Of a stretch of DNA of 64,000 nucleotides, positions 19,816 to 28,479 are shown in pieces. The notes below the pieces were generated by a model. It saw nothing but the letters and a program-made list of their open reading frames with translations, was not told the DNA's origin and searched no databases. The stretch is from Caballeronia arvi. GTDB lineage: Bacteria > Pseudomonadota > Gammaproteobacteria > Burkholderiales > Burkholderiaceae. A program made the position numbers and the translations under genes. Each line of letters opens with the position of its first letter. Position 1 is the stretch's first letter. The stretch spans positions 1 to 64,000 of the forward strand of contig NZ_FCOM02000041.1 in the NCBI RefSeq assembly GCF_001544695.2, written 5' to 3'.

Positions 19816-20286
19816 CATCTGGTTGAAACGATCAGAGGGCGGGACGACCACGAGAGCAGTGTAGCAGAGCGCTATATCTATACCGTCTGAGTTCCACCGC
19901 AGCAAGGACTTCCGTTCGTATATGAAACCCGTACTTGATTGTGGGGGCCGAAAAGCTGTCTTCGGTAAGAAATGGCTGCGGCTTAACGTGTCCCTAGACC
20001 TCCTCCTAACTTTGGCGTAACGCAGGCGTAATGACGAGCGAACGGCTGATAACGTACTGCCATTCGCCTGCTCCCAAGAAATCAGTGCATCCGCAGGCTC
20101 ATGACTAAGGGAGCCAAAACGGCTTGCAATTCCTTTTGACTAACATATCCTTTCTGTAACGTCCGGCGCAACATTGTCAGGTATCTGCGGGTGCATACGG
20201 GCGTTGCTTGCGGTCCTCGTCTCGGTCGATGCGTTTCCTAACGTAAGCACATGTTTATACGCCTGAATGGGCAGAGGGAGAATACC
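19816..20286. other. Intergenic region upstream of the secreted protein gene
   Basis: About 470 bases; the promoter of the rightward secreted-protein gene should be here. No gene is called. Confidence 0.3.
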
Positions 20287-20847
20287 ATGCCTTATACGAA
20301 ATTAGGTGTCCTGTCTATCTTGGTGGCAGCTTCAATGGCGACCGCCATTCCCGCTTATGCGTCAGGCGAATGTTCGGCATCGTCCCTCAAAGGAGCCTAC
20401 TCGTTCAGTGCCCGTGGTGAGTTGCTTGGTATTCTGGACACAACTAAGTCTCCGCCAGTATTGGATCCGCTCACCAAACCAATCGTCATTGACGGAGTGG
20501 CCCTCCAGACCTTCGACGGAGCAGGGAGCTTTACGCGAACTGATTTTCTCAATACCAATGGCACGCCTCGGGCCGGACAGACTGCATTTAATCCGAACCA
20601 GCATGGCACATACACCGTGAACCCCGACTGCACGGGGACCATGCATATCGTCTATGACAGCGGCGCGGTACTGGACCTTCAGATGGTGCTTGCGGACAAC
20701 GCGGAAACAATTAAAGCGATAGTCAGTGTCGAGACAGTGCCGTCGTTTCCCTCCACGCCGAACGCGACCTGCGGGACTGGCTGTGCCATCGGGGTCCAAG
20801 TCAGTCTCGACGGACAGAAGACCCGCGATCGCGATCACCGCCATTGA
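20287..20847 (+). CDS. Secreted hypothetical protein
   Basis: 186 aa from an ATG with GAGGGAGA just upstream; an in-frame ATG at 20251 is less well placed. A clear signal peptide (MPYTKLGVLSILVAASM, cleavage after AYA) is followed by a mature part with CSASSLKGAYSFSARG, TFDGAGSFTRTDF and HGTYTVNPDCTGTM. This CSxxxLKGxYxF ... GxGxF ... GTYTVxPDCTG layout occurs in a beta-rich family of exported proteins of unknown function in soil bacteria. Four cysteines may pair in the periplasm or outside. The C-terminal tail is basic and probably disordered. Confidence 0.7.
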   Translation: MPYTKLGVLSILVAASMATAIPAYASGECSASSLKGAYSFSARGELLGILDTTKSPPVLDPLTKPIVIDGVALQTFDGAGSFTRTDFLNTNGTPRAGQTAFNPNQHGTYTVNPDCTGTMHIVYDSGAVLDLQMVLADNAETIKAIVSVETVPSFPSTPNATCGTGCAIGVQVSLDGQKTRDRDHRH

Positions 20848-20863
20848 TCAAGATCGATCTTGA
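20848..20863. repeat. 16-base perfect palindrome after the secreted-protein gene
   Basis: TCAAGATCGATCTTGA begins directly after the stop codon. There is no T-run, so it is not a standard terminator; it may be a protein-binding site or chance. Confidence 0.4.
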
Positions 20864-21135
20864 GCGCAACTCGTGCGGAGAAAGGCTTTGACGGCGAGTA
20901 AATCGAACCTAATGGGCGAGCCGTCGGACGCGAAATCCGATGAAAGGAAAGGTGCCTAATGGACGTCACGGGAGCTTCCGTTACGTTGCAAAGTCGGCAG
21001 CGGGGGTCTGATCAGGCAGAGGGCGCCACAGCGACGAGCGCAGGCGGAATCGGTACTGCGGTTTGAGCGCCGCGGTTCTGCGCCCTTCCATCCTCACCCA
21101 TCCCGTCGACCCGGCTAGTCAGGCTGATGCTTCGG

Positions 21136-21393
21136 CTAGCCGGGCGCCTCAGAAATCTCTCTCATCAGGGCGCCGAGTCGCGTTTTCAATTCGGCTTTCG
21201 TGAAGTCGTCGACATTGCTTGCCTCGATCTCTGCCTCCAACACAGGCAGCTGATGCCGTAACTCGGATCGCATGTCCTTTCGATCCTCGTCGGCGCAATC
21301 CTTCCAGTACCCCTCTACAAGGTCGACTTCATGTCGCCATTTGACTCGTTGCTTTCGCAGTCGAGCGTTCCGTTCGGTCAGCTTGTTTCCCAT
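21136..21393 (-). CDS. Small coiled-coil hypothetical protein
   Basis: 85 aa, almost entirely charged and helical (KLTERNARLRKQRVKWRHEVDLV ... LEAEIEASNVDDFTKAELKTRL), predicting a short coiled coil. It is the last of five leftward genes starting with the H-NS-like gene at 23084. A stem of CCCGGCTAG/CTAGCCGGG overlaps its stop codon. No family recognised. Confidence 0.55.
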   Translation of the reverse strand: MGNKLTERNARLRKQRVKWRHEVDLVEGYWKDCADEDRKDMRSELRHQLPVLEAEIEASNVDDFTKAELKTRLGALMREISEAPG

Positions 21394-21731
21394 GGTTGGA
21401 GCCTTACACCCTTAACAAACGCGCGAGGTTCTGCAGGCTGAGGAAGGACGCGACGTCCAGATCGTCAGTTAAAGGCGTTGGTGCGCCGCTGTGACGGAGC
21501 GGAACCCTTGCTGGGGCATCCGAGGCAGCACTGGCCTCAATCAACGATATGGAGACGATTGCCAATTCTCATTCTCAGAATGACCTCCGCACGACGGTGT
21601 CGGCGGAAAGCCTTGCAGCAAGCAGAACCGCGGCAGGACGCACTGCTTAGCGGCGACGCGAAAAATCGGTCATCGGCAACTTCGCACGCCAATTCATACG
21701 GGCGGGTCAGCATACTGATGCCGCCGTTGCC
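21394..21731. other. Intergenic region with a possible minus-strand gene tail
   Basis: A minus-strand frame without its own start codon ends at about 21409 with LDVASFLSLQNLARLLRV, which looks like the end of a protein, but an opposite plus frame over 21490-21650 is equally open. This may be a remnant; nothing firm can be called. Confidence 0.2.
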
Positions 21732-22028
21732 TCATTGTGTCATCAGCCCGGGGCGCCAATCGCGCACAATGGATTCGAACTGCGGCCCATAGCCGAGGTT
21801 GTCCGGGTAGCCGCCTGCTCGTACAGCCAGAGCAAAAACTATAACGACATCGGCTGCAATGTTTGCATCGAGTCCCCAAGTGGCGGCTATGTCGAACCCG
21901 CCGCATTCTTCAGCGTTCCACCATGCGAGTAGAAAATCCGCCACACGTCGGCTTTGACCGGTGTCACCTCGCGCATGTATGAGCAACCGATCGAGCGCTG
22001 CTTTTTCCTCGTCCGTCATTTCGAACAT
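21732..22028 (-). CDS. DUF7673-like hypothetical protein
   Basis: 98 aa, starting MFEMTDEEKAALDRLL after an AAAGG ribosome site. The segments DTGQSRRVADFLLAWWNAEECGGFD and YPDNLGYGPQFESIVRDW are the parts I associate with DUF7673, a plasmid-borne family of unknown function. It lies in the leftward gene set beside the mating-pair genes. Confidence 0.6.
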   Translation of the reverse strand: MFEMTDEEKAALDRLLIHARGDTGQSRRVADFLLAWWNAEECGGFDIAATWGLDANIAADVVIVFALAVRAGGYPDNLGYGPQFESIVRDWRPGLMTQ

Positions 22029-22100
22029 ATCTGTACCTTTGCATCGTCTACGGGCTGAACAACCGGCAACACCTATCTATTCTGTCGCGCCGATAGACAA

Positions 22101-22424
22101 TCATAGGGTGGCATTCCCAAACTTGGAAATGACGGAATCAACTCCGGACGCATCGGCACCAGCACCCGGACAGGAATTCAGATAATCCTTGCGCGCATTG
22201 GGTGTCGCGATGAGGTCCATGTGGCCATTATGCATTTTGATGATCGATAGGAAGTCGCTAACGCTCTGTGAACAGCCGTCCTGAGCGCTTCCGTTACCCG
22301 CGATGCCTCCTTGAACCTTGCCCACCATGCAAATTAGAGACTGGCACGGATCTTTGGCGAAAGCAGAAGAACATACCGAAAAAGCTGCGAATATCGTAAT
22401 AATTGCAGACTTATAACGCGTCAT
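22101..22424 (-). CDS. TrbM/KikA-like conjugation protein
   Basis: 107 aa with a signal peptide (MTRYKSAIITIFAAFSVCSSAFA), then DPCQSLICMVGKVQG, the conserved core of the TrbM/KikA family of periplasmic proteins tied to IncP and IncN-type conjugation, and further cysteines that may form disulfides. The start has AGAGG five bases upstream, and it begins one base past the stop of the membrane-protein gene, so the two are probably cotranscribed. Confidence 0.75.
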   Translation of the reverse strand: MTRYKSAIITIFAAFSVCSSAFAKDPCQSLICMVGKVQGGIAGNGSAQDGCSQSVSDFLSIIKMHNGHMDLIATPNARKDYLNSCPGAGADASGVDSVISKFGNATL

Positions 22425-22425
22425 C

Positions 22426-22827
22426 TCAGCCTCTTAGCGGATTTTGTTTCTTTTGAATGGTAAGACATTTTATAAAACTGACGTAAAATCCGAGCGTCAG
22501 CAGCAGTACGATGATTGCGCCGCATGCAATGATGCAGAAATGCAAGTCACGCCAGTGGTTCATCCCTTCCATCACCACAATGAGAAGAAGTCCGATGATG
22601 CCGAGCTTGAAAACGAATCTCGCGGGCCGCGCGAGCAGAAGCAACAGGGACAGCAGGAAGTCCAGCGAGCCAACCCATAACGCGCGCAGCAAGACCAGCG
22701 CGACCTTCTTCACTGCGCGTACAACGCGTCGACAGACGGGCACTCGCTGCCGCGCGCCCGCATCCTGAGTCGCCGACGGCGAAGCTCGAAATTCTCGCTT
22801 CCGTCCAGCTGAAAGTGGGATGCCCAT
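22426..22827 (-). CDS. Small membrane protein next to the conjugation genes
   Basis: 133 aa from an ATG with AGGAGG seven bases upstream; the frame is open further right over the H-NS-like gene but that part is not expected to be translated. A basic N-terminal third precedes about three membrane segments (KVALVLLRALWVGSLDFLLSLL; FKLGIIGLLLIVVMEG; FCIIACGAIIVLLLTLGFY). It lies 14 bases after the H-NS-like gene and directly before trbM. A function in mating-pair formation is plausible by position only. Confidence 0.6.
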   Translation of the reverse strand: MGIPLSAGRKREFRASPSATQDAGARQRVPVCRRVVRAVKKVALVLLRALWVGSLDFLLSLLLLLARPARFVFKLGIIGLLLIVVMEGMNHWRDLHFCIIACGAIIVLLLTLGFYVSFIKCLTIQKKQNPLRG

Positions 22828-22841
22828 GCTCAACCTCCTCG

Positions 22842-23084
22842 TCAGATTTCGAAGTCCGAGAGCTGCGCGCCTTGTTCGAGATAGGCCCTTAACCAGTCGG
22901 GCCGCTTGCCGCGACCACTCCATGTGTTGAACGGATTGGCCGGATCACGATAGCGAGGCTCGCCTTTCGGGGCCTTTTGCGCCTGCGTGACGAACTGGAT
23001 TGAGTTCAGTGTCCGCCCTGCTCTTTCGGGTTCCTTGGTTTTTTTCACGCCCCGCGTTGACACCGCACGTTTTTTGTCTATCAT
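22842..23084 (-). CDS. H-NS family DNA-binding protein (C-terminal-domain type)
   Basis: 80 aa from MIDKKRAVSTRG. The C-terminal half has YRDPANPFNTWSGRGKRPDW, the H-NS DNA-binding loop in which the GRGK(R)P segment inserts into the minor groove of AT-rich DNA. The N-terminal oligomerisation domain of full H-NS (about 130 aa) is short or absent. It is divergent from virB1 with 38 AT-rich bases between the starts, so it is well placed to silence both promoters. The open frame extends to 23120 but the first ATG at 23084 is preferred. Confidence 0.8.
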   Translation of the reverse strand: MIDKKRAVSTRGVKKTKEPERAGRTLNSIQFVTQAQKAPKGEPRYRDPANPFNTWSGRGKRPDWLRAYLEQGAQLSDFEI

Positions 23085-23122
23085 AGGATTGATGATTGAA
23101 AATGCAATTTCAAGAGTCAATT

Positions 23123-23866
23123 ATGTTGAGCAGACTCCTCAGTTTGATCCTCGTTGCCGCGTCGTTGGCGAGTGCGCCGCCGATCGCGGCGGCGGCGATG
23201 CCGGCCGAGATCGCGGCGCTTGCGCGCACCTGCTATCCCGACGTAAATCCGGTGACCATGGGCTCTATCGTGTCTCACGAATCCACCAACCGGCAATTCG
23301 CGATCAACGTCAATGGCAATTATCGCTTGCCCCGGCAGCCTGCTGATGCAGAGGAAGCTGCCGCGACGATTGACTGGCTTCAGGCGCAGGGCATGAATTT
23401 CGATGTGGGTTTGGGCCAGGTGAATTCAGCCAACTTTGCAGCGCTCGGTTTGACTGGCCGACAGCTGCTTGACGCATGCACGAATCTTCGGGCAGCGGCA
23501 GCCGTCCTCACGGGCTGCTACGCCCGAGCGGTCAAGCATCACGGTGAAGGGCAGAAAGCCCTGTTGCACGCACTTTCCTGCTACAACACGGGTTCGCAAA
23601 CGCGCGGATTCTCCAACGGCTACGTCAAGGCCGTTGTCGCGCAGGCGCGAGTTCTACAAATCCCCGCCCTGTCGAGTGACGCGAGCGCGGTGAGTGGAGC
23701 GCACCCCGTGTCTGCCGCCGCGATCCGAAGCGACCCTGGCGACAAAACAGGCGGCACGCGGCTGATCCAAGCCGCGGCCGTAAAGCCTCACCGGGACGAC
23801 GAAAGTCAAGGCGCGTTCGCTCACGACGACCCCGGCGCATTCGGCTCGGAGAAGCCGGAGCCATGA
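23123..23866 (+). CDS. virB1: VirB1 lytic transglycosylase
   Basis: 247 aa from the ATG at 23123 with AAGAG six bases upstream (an in-frame start exists at 23096). A signal peptide (MLSRLLSLILVAASLASAPP) is followed by a goose-lysozyme-like domain with catalytic Glu53 in IVSHEST and the FDVGLGQVN motif. It opens holes in peptidoglycan for assembly of the type IV secretion channel. The basic, disordered tail from about 180 may correspond to the VirB1* part. First gene of the virB operon. Confidence 0.92.
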   Translation: MLSRLLSLILVAASLASAPPIAAAAMPAEIAALARTCYPDVNPVTMGSIVSHESTNRQFAINVNGNYRLPRQPADAEEAAATIDWLQAQGMNFDVGLGQVNSANFAALGLTGRQLLDACTNLRAAAAVLTGCYARAVKHHGEGQKALLHALSCYNTGSQTRGFSNGYVKAVVAQARVLQIPALSSDASAVSGAHPVSAAAIRSDPGDKTGGTRLIQAAAVKPHRDDESQGAFAHDDPGAFGSEKPEP

Positions 23867-23869
23867 CGA

Positions 23870-24157
23870 ATGCAGATTTATTTGATTCCTCAGCGGCAGC
23901 TGGAGGACGAAGCTAAGCGCGGTCGCCTGCAGGCCGTTTCCATTCAACGCGTCGCTATCAAGCAGTGGTTTCCACTCTTTGAGATCGGCGATGACAAAGC
24001 AAACGTTGTCGTCTGTTCAGTGCGCGTGCAAGCAAAAGAGGAAGTGCGCTATTGGGCTGACTTGAGGTTGTTGGTTGAGTGGCTTCGTGAGAGATGCGGA
24101 GTCGAAAGCTGTTCATTGCTGCTGTCCGATTGGAACCCCAAACCCGGAGAACCTTGA
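23870..24157 (+). CDS. Hypothetical protein between virB1 and virB2
   Basis: 95 aa starting MQIYLIPQRQLEDEAKRG. It is soluble, with alternating beta-like stretches (VVVCSVRVQ) and helices ending in a cysteine-containing segment. It starts three bases after virB1 and its TGA overlaps the ATG of virB2, so it is translationally coupled in the operon. I know of no standard VirB component at this position; it may be a species-specific regulator or accessory of pilus biogenesis. Confidence 0.65.
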   Translation: MQIYLIPQRQLEDEAKRGRLQAVSIQRVAIKQWFPLFEIGDDKANVVVCSVRVQAKEEVRYWADLRLLVEWLRERCGVESCSLLLSDWNPKPGEP

Positions 24158-24492
24158 TGAACGTCGTAGCTATTCGGAAAAATGCCCGCCCAGTCGCAAC
24201 TTCCTTTGCGACCGTCAATCGAGCCCTGTTGATGGCATGGGCTCCCTTCCTTACCTTCGTCGCCTCATCGACCGCAACGGCGGCTGGCACGGATACCGGC
24301 GCGTCGGCCCTGTCGTCCCTGCAGGCCTGGATGATGGAGTGGATCCCCATCGGCGCCGCTCTTCTCATCATCGCCTGCGCCCTCGGCTGGATTGCGCACC
24401 TGGTTCGCGCTGATTTCGCGGTCCGTTGCGTCGTGGGTCTCATCGTCGTCGGCTCCGCCTCATACCTCGTCGGCCTGTTCGGCATCGCCTAA
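24157..24492 (+). CDS. virB2: VirB2 major pilin
   Basis: 111 aa from the ATG overlapping the previous stop; GGAGAA lies just upstream. A long N-terminal leader (cleavage probably after ATAA, near residue 43) precedes two membrane helices (IGAALLIIACALGWIAHLV and VVGLIVVGSASYLVGLF) separated by a short polar loop, the TrbC/VirB2 pilin arrangement. Forms the conjugative pilus. Confidence 0.88.
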   Translation: MNVVAIRKNARPVATSFATVNRALLMAWAPFLTFVASSTATAAGTDTGASALSSLQAWMMEWIPIGAALLIIACALGWIAHLVRADFAVRCVVGLIVVGSASYLVGLFGIA

Positions 24493-24567
24493 CCAGTACC
24501 GGTAATAAGGCCGATGCAGGGTAAGACTCCAGGCCAATTCTCGGCCGGTTCTCGAGAGGTGCGACCG

Positions 24568-24879
24568 ATGAAAGCAGGCGAATTTCCGTTGTTCAAAGGC
24601 GCGACGCGCTTGCCGACCTATGCAGGCATCCCGCGTACGCCGTTCCTGCTCATCTTCATGGTGTGTGGGGCGATGTTCATGCTGATTCACTTCTTGACGT
24701 TCCTGCTGTTCGCTTTTCTGTGGTTCGTCTGCTTCTGCATCACAAAGCACGACGATCGCATGTTCCGGATCATCGGCCTCGCCTTCAGCACGAAGGTAGC
24801 GAATCTCATTGACTCGCCATTCACCAAACGATGGGGTGGCTCGAGCCATTCCACAGTGGACTACAAGGTGAAGAAATAA
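24568..24879 (+). CDS. virB3: VirB3 inner-membrane protein
   Basis: 103 aa from the ATG with GAGAGG eight bases upstream (frame open from 24514). An N-terminal FKGATRLPTYAGIPRTPF precedes two closely packed membrane helices (about 25-60), then ITKHDDRMFRII, all typical of VirB3/TrbD. It overlaps virB4 by one base. Confidence 0.9.
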   Translation: MKAGEFPLFKGATRLPTYAGIPRTPFLLIFMVCGAMFMLIHFLTFLLFAFLWFVCFCITKHDDRMFRIIGLAFSTKVANLIDSPFTKRWGGSSHSTVDYKVKK

Positions 24880-27497
24880 TGGCTGTCTCCGTTCGCCGAG
24901 CGAAGGCCGACAATGGCTATCGAAAGGAGCCAACGGCGGTGAAGTTCGTGCCGTACTCCTACCACGTCACCGACCAAATCGTTAGCACCGTAGCGAATGA
25001 ATATCTGATGACGTTCCGAGTCCGAGGCCGATCGCACGAATGCGCCTCGGACTGGGAGCACATCAACTGGCGCCGGGACCTGAACCAGCTCTTCAAGACG
25101 GTAGGCAATGAGCACGTCAAGTTTTGGGTGCATCTGCATCATCACCGGACGGACCGCTACCCGGAAAGCGAGTTCGCCGCGACGTTCGCTCGCGAGCTGG
25201 ACCGCAAGTACCGCAAGCGCTTCGAAGATGTGCCGTTGATGACCAACGACTGGTATCTGACGGTCGTGTACAACCCGGTGGGCGACTTCACGCAGAAATT
25301 CCTTGCGCGCTTCGATCGCCCGTCGCGCGATGATCTGCTGGACATTCAGGCCGAAGCCATCGCGAGCCTCGAAGATATCGCCTCGCAGGTGACCGGCTCG
25401 ATGCGCGCCTACGGCATCGAAACGCTCGGGGTGTACTACCGTGATGCGCGCGGCAACCGGATCACGACAACCGAAGCCGAGCAATCCGACGATGAGCTGG
25501 ACCCCGACGACGTTCTGGCTGAAGCGGACGGCGGCGCCGCGGACTCTGTCCCCGCGTTGCGCGTCTTGCCGCCGCCATTGACACCTCATCGCCAGTTTGC
25601 GTTTTCGAGCACGCTCGAATTTCTCAGCTTCCTGGCCAACGATGAGTGGCAACCCGTGCCGATCACGCGGGACCGGGCGCGCGAAAGCATGTTGTACAAC
25701 CGTACCGTCAGCTCGCTTTTCGGCGATGTGATGCAAAGTCGCCGCATCGACTCGGACAAGTACATCGCGGGCGTTGAGGTGGTCGACTTTCCAGAGGCGA
25801 CGGAACCGGGCCAGCTCAACATCTTGATGGAAGCCGAGTTCGAGTTCGTGCTGTCGCAGCAGTATTGCTGCATGTCGAGCCTGGCCGCGAGCGTATTCCT
25901 GTCCAATCAGGAAAAGGCGATGCTCGAAACACAGGACAAGAGCCGCTCGCAGATCGCGCAGATGGCTGATGCAGCGGATGACGTGGTTTCCCGGCGCGTG
26001 ACGATGGGCCTGTACTACGGATGCCTGCACGTCACCGCCGACACGCCGAAGGAAGCGCAGCGTCGCGCGCGAGCGACGCGCGTGCTGTTGAACTCGTGCT
26101 CGGTTGTTGCGGGATCCGTTGGCCTCGCCTCGGACGCCGCATGGTGGTCGCGCCTGCCCGGGAACCACGCGCTAGCGCCCCGTCCGGTGCCCATCAACAG
26201 CATGAATTACCTTTCGTTCGCGCCGTTCCATAACTTCATGGTGGGCAAACCCGATGGCAACCCGTGGGGGCCAGCCGTTGCGCTGCTCAAGACCGTCACG
26301 GGCACACCGTTGTTCTTCAACTGGCATTCCTCGCCGATGCATGACAACTCGCTCGGCAAGCGTCCGCCCGGTCACACGATCTTGCTCGGCAAGACGGGCT
26401 CGGGTAAGACGACGTTACTCAACGCGCTGCAGACACTTTCTACCAAGTTCAAACCTCGTCAGTTCATCTATGACGTAGGGCTTGGCATGTATCCGCTCGT
26501 CGCCGCCCTCGGTGGCTTATACACGGTTCTGCGCGACGGCGAGCCGACCGGCTGGCAGCCTGCGCAGCTCGCGCCGACGAAGGCGAATATCCGCATGGTG
26601 AAGCGCCTGGTGCGGATCTGTGCCGAAACGTCGCTCGAGGGCCCGATTACTCATGATGAAGTCAAGCAGATCAACGATGCCGTTGACGCGGTGATGGGCG
26701 ACGAATCGCTCTTCAAGCAGAGGGAAATCCGGACGTTTACGGCGATCGTGCAGAACATCCCGCGTCCGTATCAAGTGGGCGCAGGCGAGCGCCCCTCGCT
26801 TGCCTCGCTGCTGGAGCCATGGTGCCGTGGTGGCGAGCACGGCTGGTTGTTCGACAACGACTCGGACGAACTGGATCTCAGCCAGCGTGACGTGTTCGGA
26901 TTTGATCTGACCGACTTCATCGTGGGTCCAGGTCAAAAGGCTCCGATCGCACGCACGCCGCTGCTCATGTATCTGCTCTATCGCGTGCGGTCGTCCATCG
27001 ACGGCAAACGGCGCGTCATTCAAACGTTTGATGAGTTCGCCCAATACCTTGACGACCCGACCATCACGCTCGAAGTGAAGCGTGGTCTGAAAACCGACCG
27101 GAAGAAGGATTGCATCTATGTTTTCGCCACGCAGGAAGCGAACGACGCGCTCGATAGCACGATCGGCAAGACCATCGTGCAGGCGTGCGTGACGAAGGTG
27201 ATGCTCTATAACCCCGAAGCCACGCACGCCGACTACCTCGACTACCTCAAACTTACGCAGGCCGAGCTGGACGCAATGCTGTCCATTCCAGAGGACAGTC
27301 GCCAGTTTTTGGTCAAGCAGGGCAACCAGTCGGCTCTCGCGGTCATGGATCTCACGGGTATGTACGATGAGATTGCGATCCTTTCCGGCACACCCGACAA
27401 CGCTGAGCGGCTGGACAATGTGATGCGGCGTCTCGGGACCGACGACCCCGATCAATGGATGCCCACGTACTTCGATGCCGTTCGCCGCAAGGCATAG
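24879..27497 (+). CDS. virB4: VirB4 ATPase of the type IV secretion system
   Basis: 872 aa from the ATG overlapping the virB3 stop (ATAATGG). An N-terminal CagE/TrbE/VirB4 domain (about 1-480) is followed by the ATPase with Walker A GKTGSGKTT (504-512) and the Walker B region VIQTFDEFAQYL. It drives pilus assembly and substrate passage at the inner membrane. The codon use and length are normal for the family. Confidence 0.95.
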   Translation: MAVSVRRAKADNGYRKEPTAVKFVPYSYHVTDQIVSTVANEYLMTFRVRGRSHECASDWEHINWRRDLNQLFKTVGNEHVKFWVHLHHHRTDRYPESEFAATFARELDRKYRKRFEDVPLMTNDWYLTVVYNPVGDFTQKFLARFDRPSRDDLLDIQAEAIASLEDIASQVTGSMRAYGIETLGVYYRDARGNRITTTEAEQSDDELDPDDVLAEADGGAADSVPALRVLPPPLTPHRQFAFSSTLEFLSFLANDEWQPVPITRDRARESMLYNRTVSSLFGDVMQSRRIDSDKYIAGVEVVDFPEATEPGQLNILMEAEFEFVLSQQYCCMSSLAASVFLSNQEKAMLETQDKSRSQIAQMADAADDVVSRRVTMGLYYGCLHVTADTPKEAQRRARATRVLLNSCSVVAGSVGLASDAAWWSRLPGNHALAPRPVPINSMNYLSFAPFHNFMVGKPDGNPWGPAVALLKTVTGTPLFFNWHSSPMHDNSLGKRPPGHTILLGKTGSGKTTLLNALQTLSTKFKPRQFIYDVGLGMYPLVAALGGLYTVLRDGEPTGWQPAQLAPTKANIRMVKRLVRICAETSLEGPITHDEVKQINDAVDAVMGDESLFKQREIRTFTAIVQNIPRPYQVGAGERPSLASLLEPWCRGGEHGWLFDNDSDELDLSQRDVFGFDLTDFIVGPGQKAPIARTPLLMYLLYRVRSSIDGKRRVIQTFDEFAQYLDDPTITLEVKRGLKTDRKKDCIYVFATQEANDALDSTIGKTIVQACVTKVMLYNPEATHADYLDYLKLTQAELDAMLSIPEDSRQFLVKQGNQSALAVMDLTGMYDEIAILSGTPDNAERLDNVMRRLGTDDPDQWMPTYFDAVRRKA

Positions 27498-27511
27498 CCA
27501 GGAGCCGCACG

Positions 27512-28225
27512 ATGAAGAAGACACGCTTTGCCATTGTTCTCGCGCTCGCTGCAGGCCTGCCGCTCGCGGGTCACGCCCAGGTCGTGGTCACGGACCCGCT
27601 TGGGCAGGTTCAGTGGGTCCAGCAGGTCGCGACGCTGAGCCAACAACTCACGGCTCTGAAAAGCCAGCTCCAGACGCAGGAAGCTCAATATCGGTCGCTC
27701 ACGGGCAGCACGGGCATCGGTGGCTTGCTACCCAGCGACGCGTCGATGCTGCGTACCAATCTGCCCTCGAACTGGTCGCAGGTCTATGGCGACGTCCTCA
27801 ACAGCGGCAGTTCGGGCTACAACGCGCGCACCACGCAAATCGTCAACGCCATCAAGTCGAAGATCGACGGCATGGGGCGAGGCGACGCGCTCGATTATGC
27901 CAACAGTCAAGTCGAGGCCAAGGGCGCGACCGATCGAGCAATGGGCGAACAGGCCTATAACAACGAGATGGCCGAACTGAACAACATTCAGTCGCTGACC
28001 AGCCAAATCGACGCGACCAGCACGCCGAAGGAGATCGCGGACCTACAAGCGCGTATTTCGACGGCGCGCGGTGCGATTGAAGCCGAACAGACCAAGCTTA
28101 ACCTCATGACGTCGCTGCAGCAGTCGCAGGACAAGATTCTGCAACAGCAGCAAATTGAAGCGGCGCGCCGCTACGGCATCGGCACGTCATCGGATGACAA
28201 CACAGCCCCGAACCTTACGCCGTAA
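27512..28225 (+). CDS. virB5: VirB5 minor pilin
   Basis: 237 aa from an ATG with AGGAG seven bases upstream. A signal peptide (MKKTRFAIVLALAAGLPLAGHA) precedes VVVTDPLGQVQWVQQVATLSQ and a long helical region with glutamine-rich coiled coil, matching VirB5/TraC pilus-tip proteins. Confidence 0.88.
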   Translation: MKKTRFAIVLALAAGLPLAGHAQVVVTDPLGQVQWVQQVATLSQQLTALKSQLQTQEAQYRSLTGSTGIGGLLPSDASMLRTNLPSNWSQVYGDVLNSGSSGYNARTTQIVNAIKSKIDGMGRGDALDYANSQVEAKGATDRAMGEQAYNNEMAELNNIQSLTSQIDATSTPKEIADLQARISTARGAIEAEQTKLNLMTSLQQSQDKILQQQQIEAARRYGIGTSSDDNTAPNLTP

Positions 28226-28249
28226 CTTCCATCACCGGACTGATCAATC

Positions 28250-28468
28250 ATGAAAAAAGCAGCCTTGATGCTCCTGTCGATCTCGATCCTTTCCGCTTGT
28301 GGCAAAGACCCTGATCACCCAGCGCAGACCAAAGATTGGTACGTGCAGCACGACACGGAGCGCCTCGCACGGGTGTCCGAGTGCAATAACGACGCGGCGC
28401 AAAAGGTGATGCCCGATTGTCAAAACGCTTTGACTGCCCAAGCGCAAGTTGTTGCATTCGGCAAATAG
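28250..28468 (+). CDS. EexN-like entry-exclusion lipoprotein
   Basis: 72 aa, with a lipoprotein signal (MKKAALMLLSISILSAC, Cys17) and the DWYVQHDTERLARV segment seen in EexN/EexR-type exclusion proteins of IncN/IncW and related plasmids. It is placed between virB5 and virB6, the position where R388 and pKM101 carry their exclusion gene. It should block redundant transfer into cells that already hold the plasmid. Confidence 0.75.
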   Translation: MKKAALMLLSISILSACGKDPDHPAQTKDWYVQHDTERLARVSECNNDAAQKVMPDCQNALTAQAQVVAFGK

Positions 28469-28479
28469 GAGTAGTCCTC

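Noticed and set aside
24861..26168. 435-codon minus frame opposite virB4
   Set aside because: Antisense shadow of a clearly coding gene; no motif.
26517..27524. 335-codon minus frame opposite the virB4 end
   Set aside because: Antisense shadow in GC-rich coding DNA.
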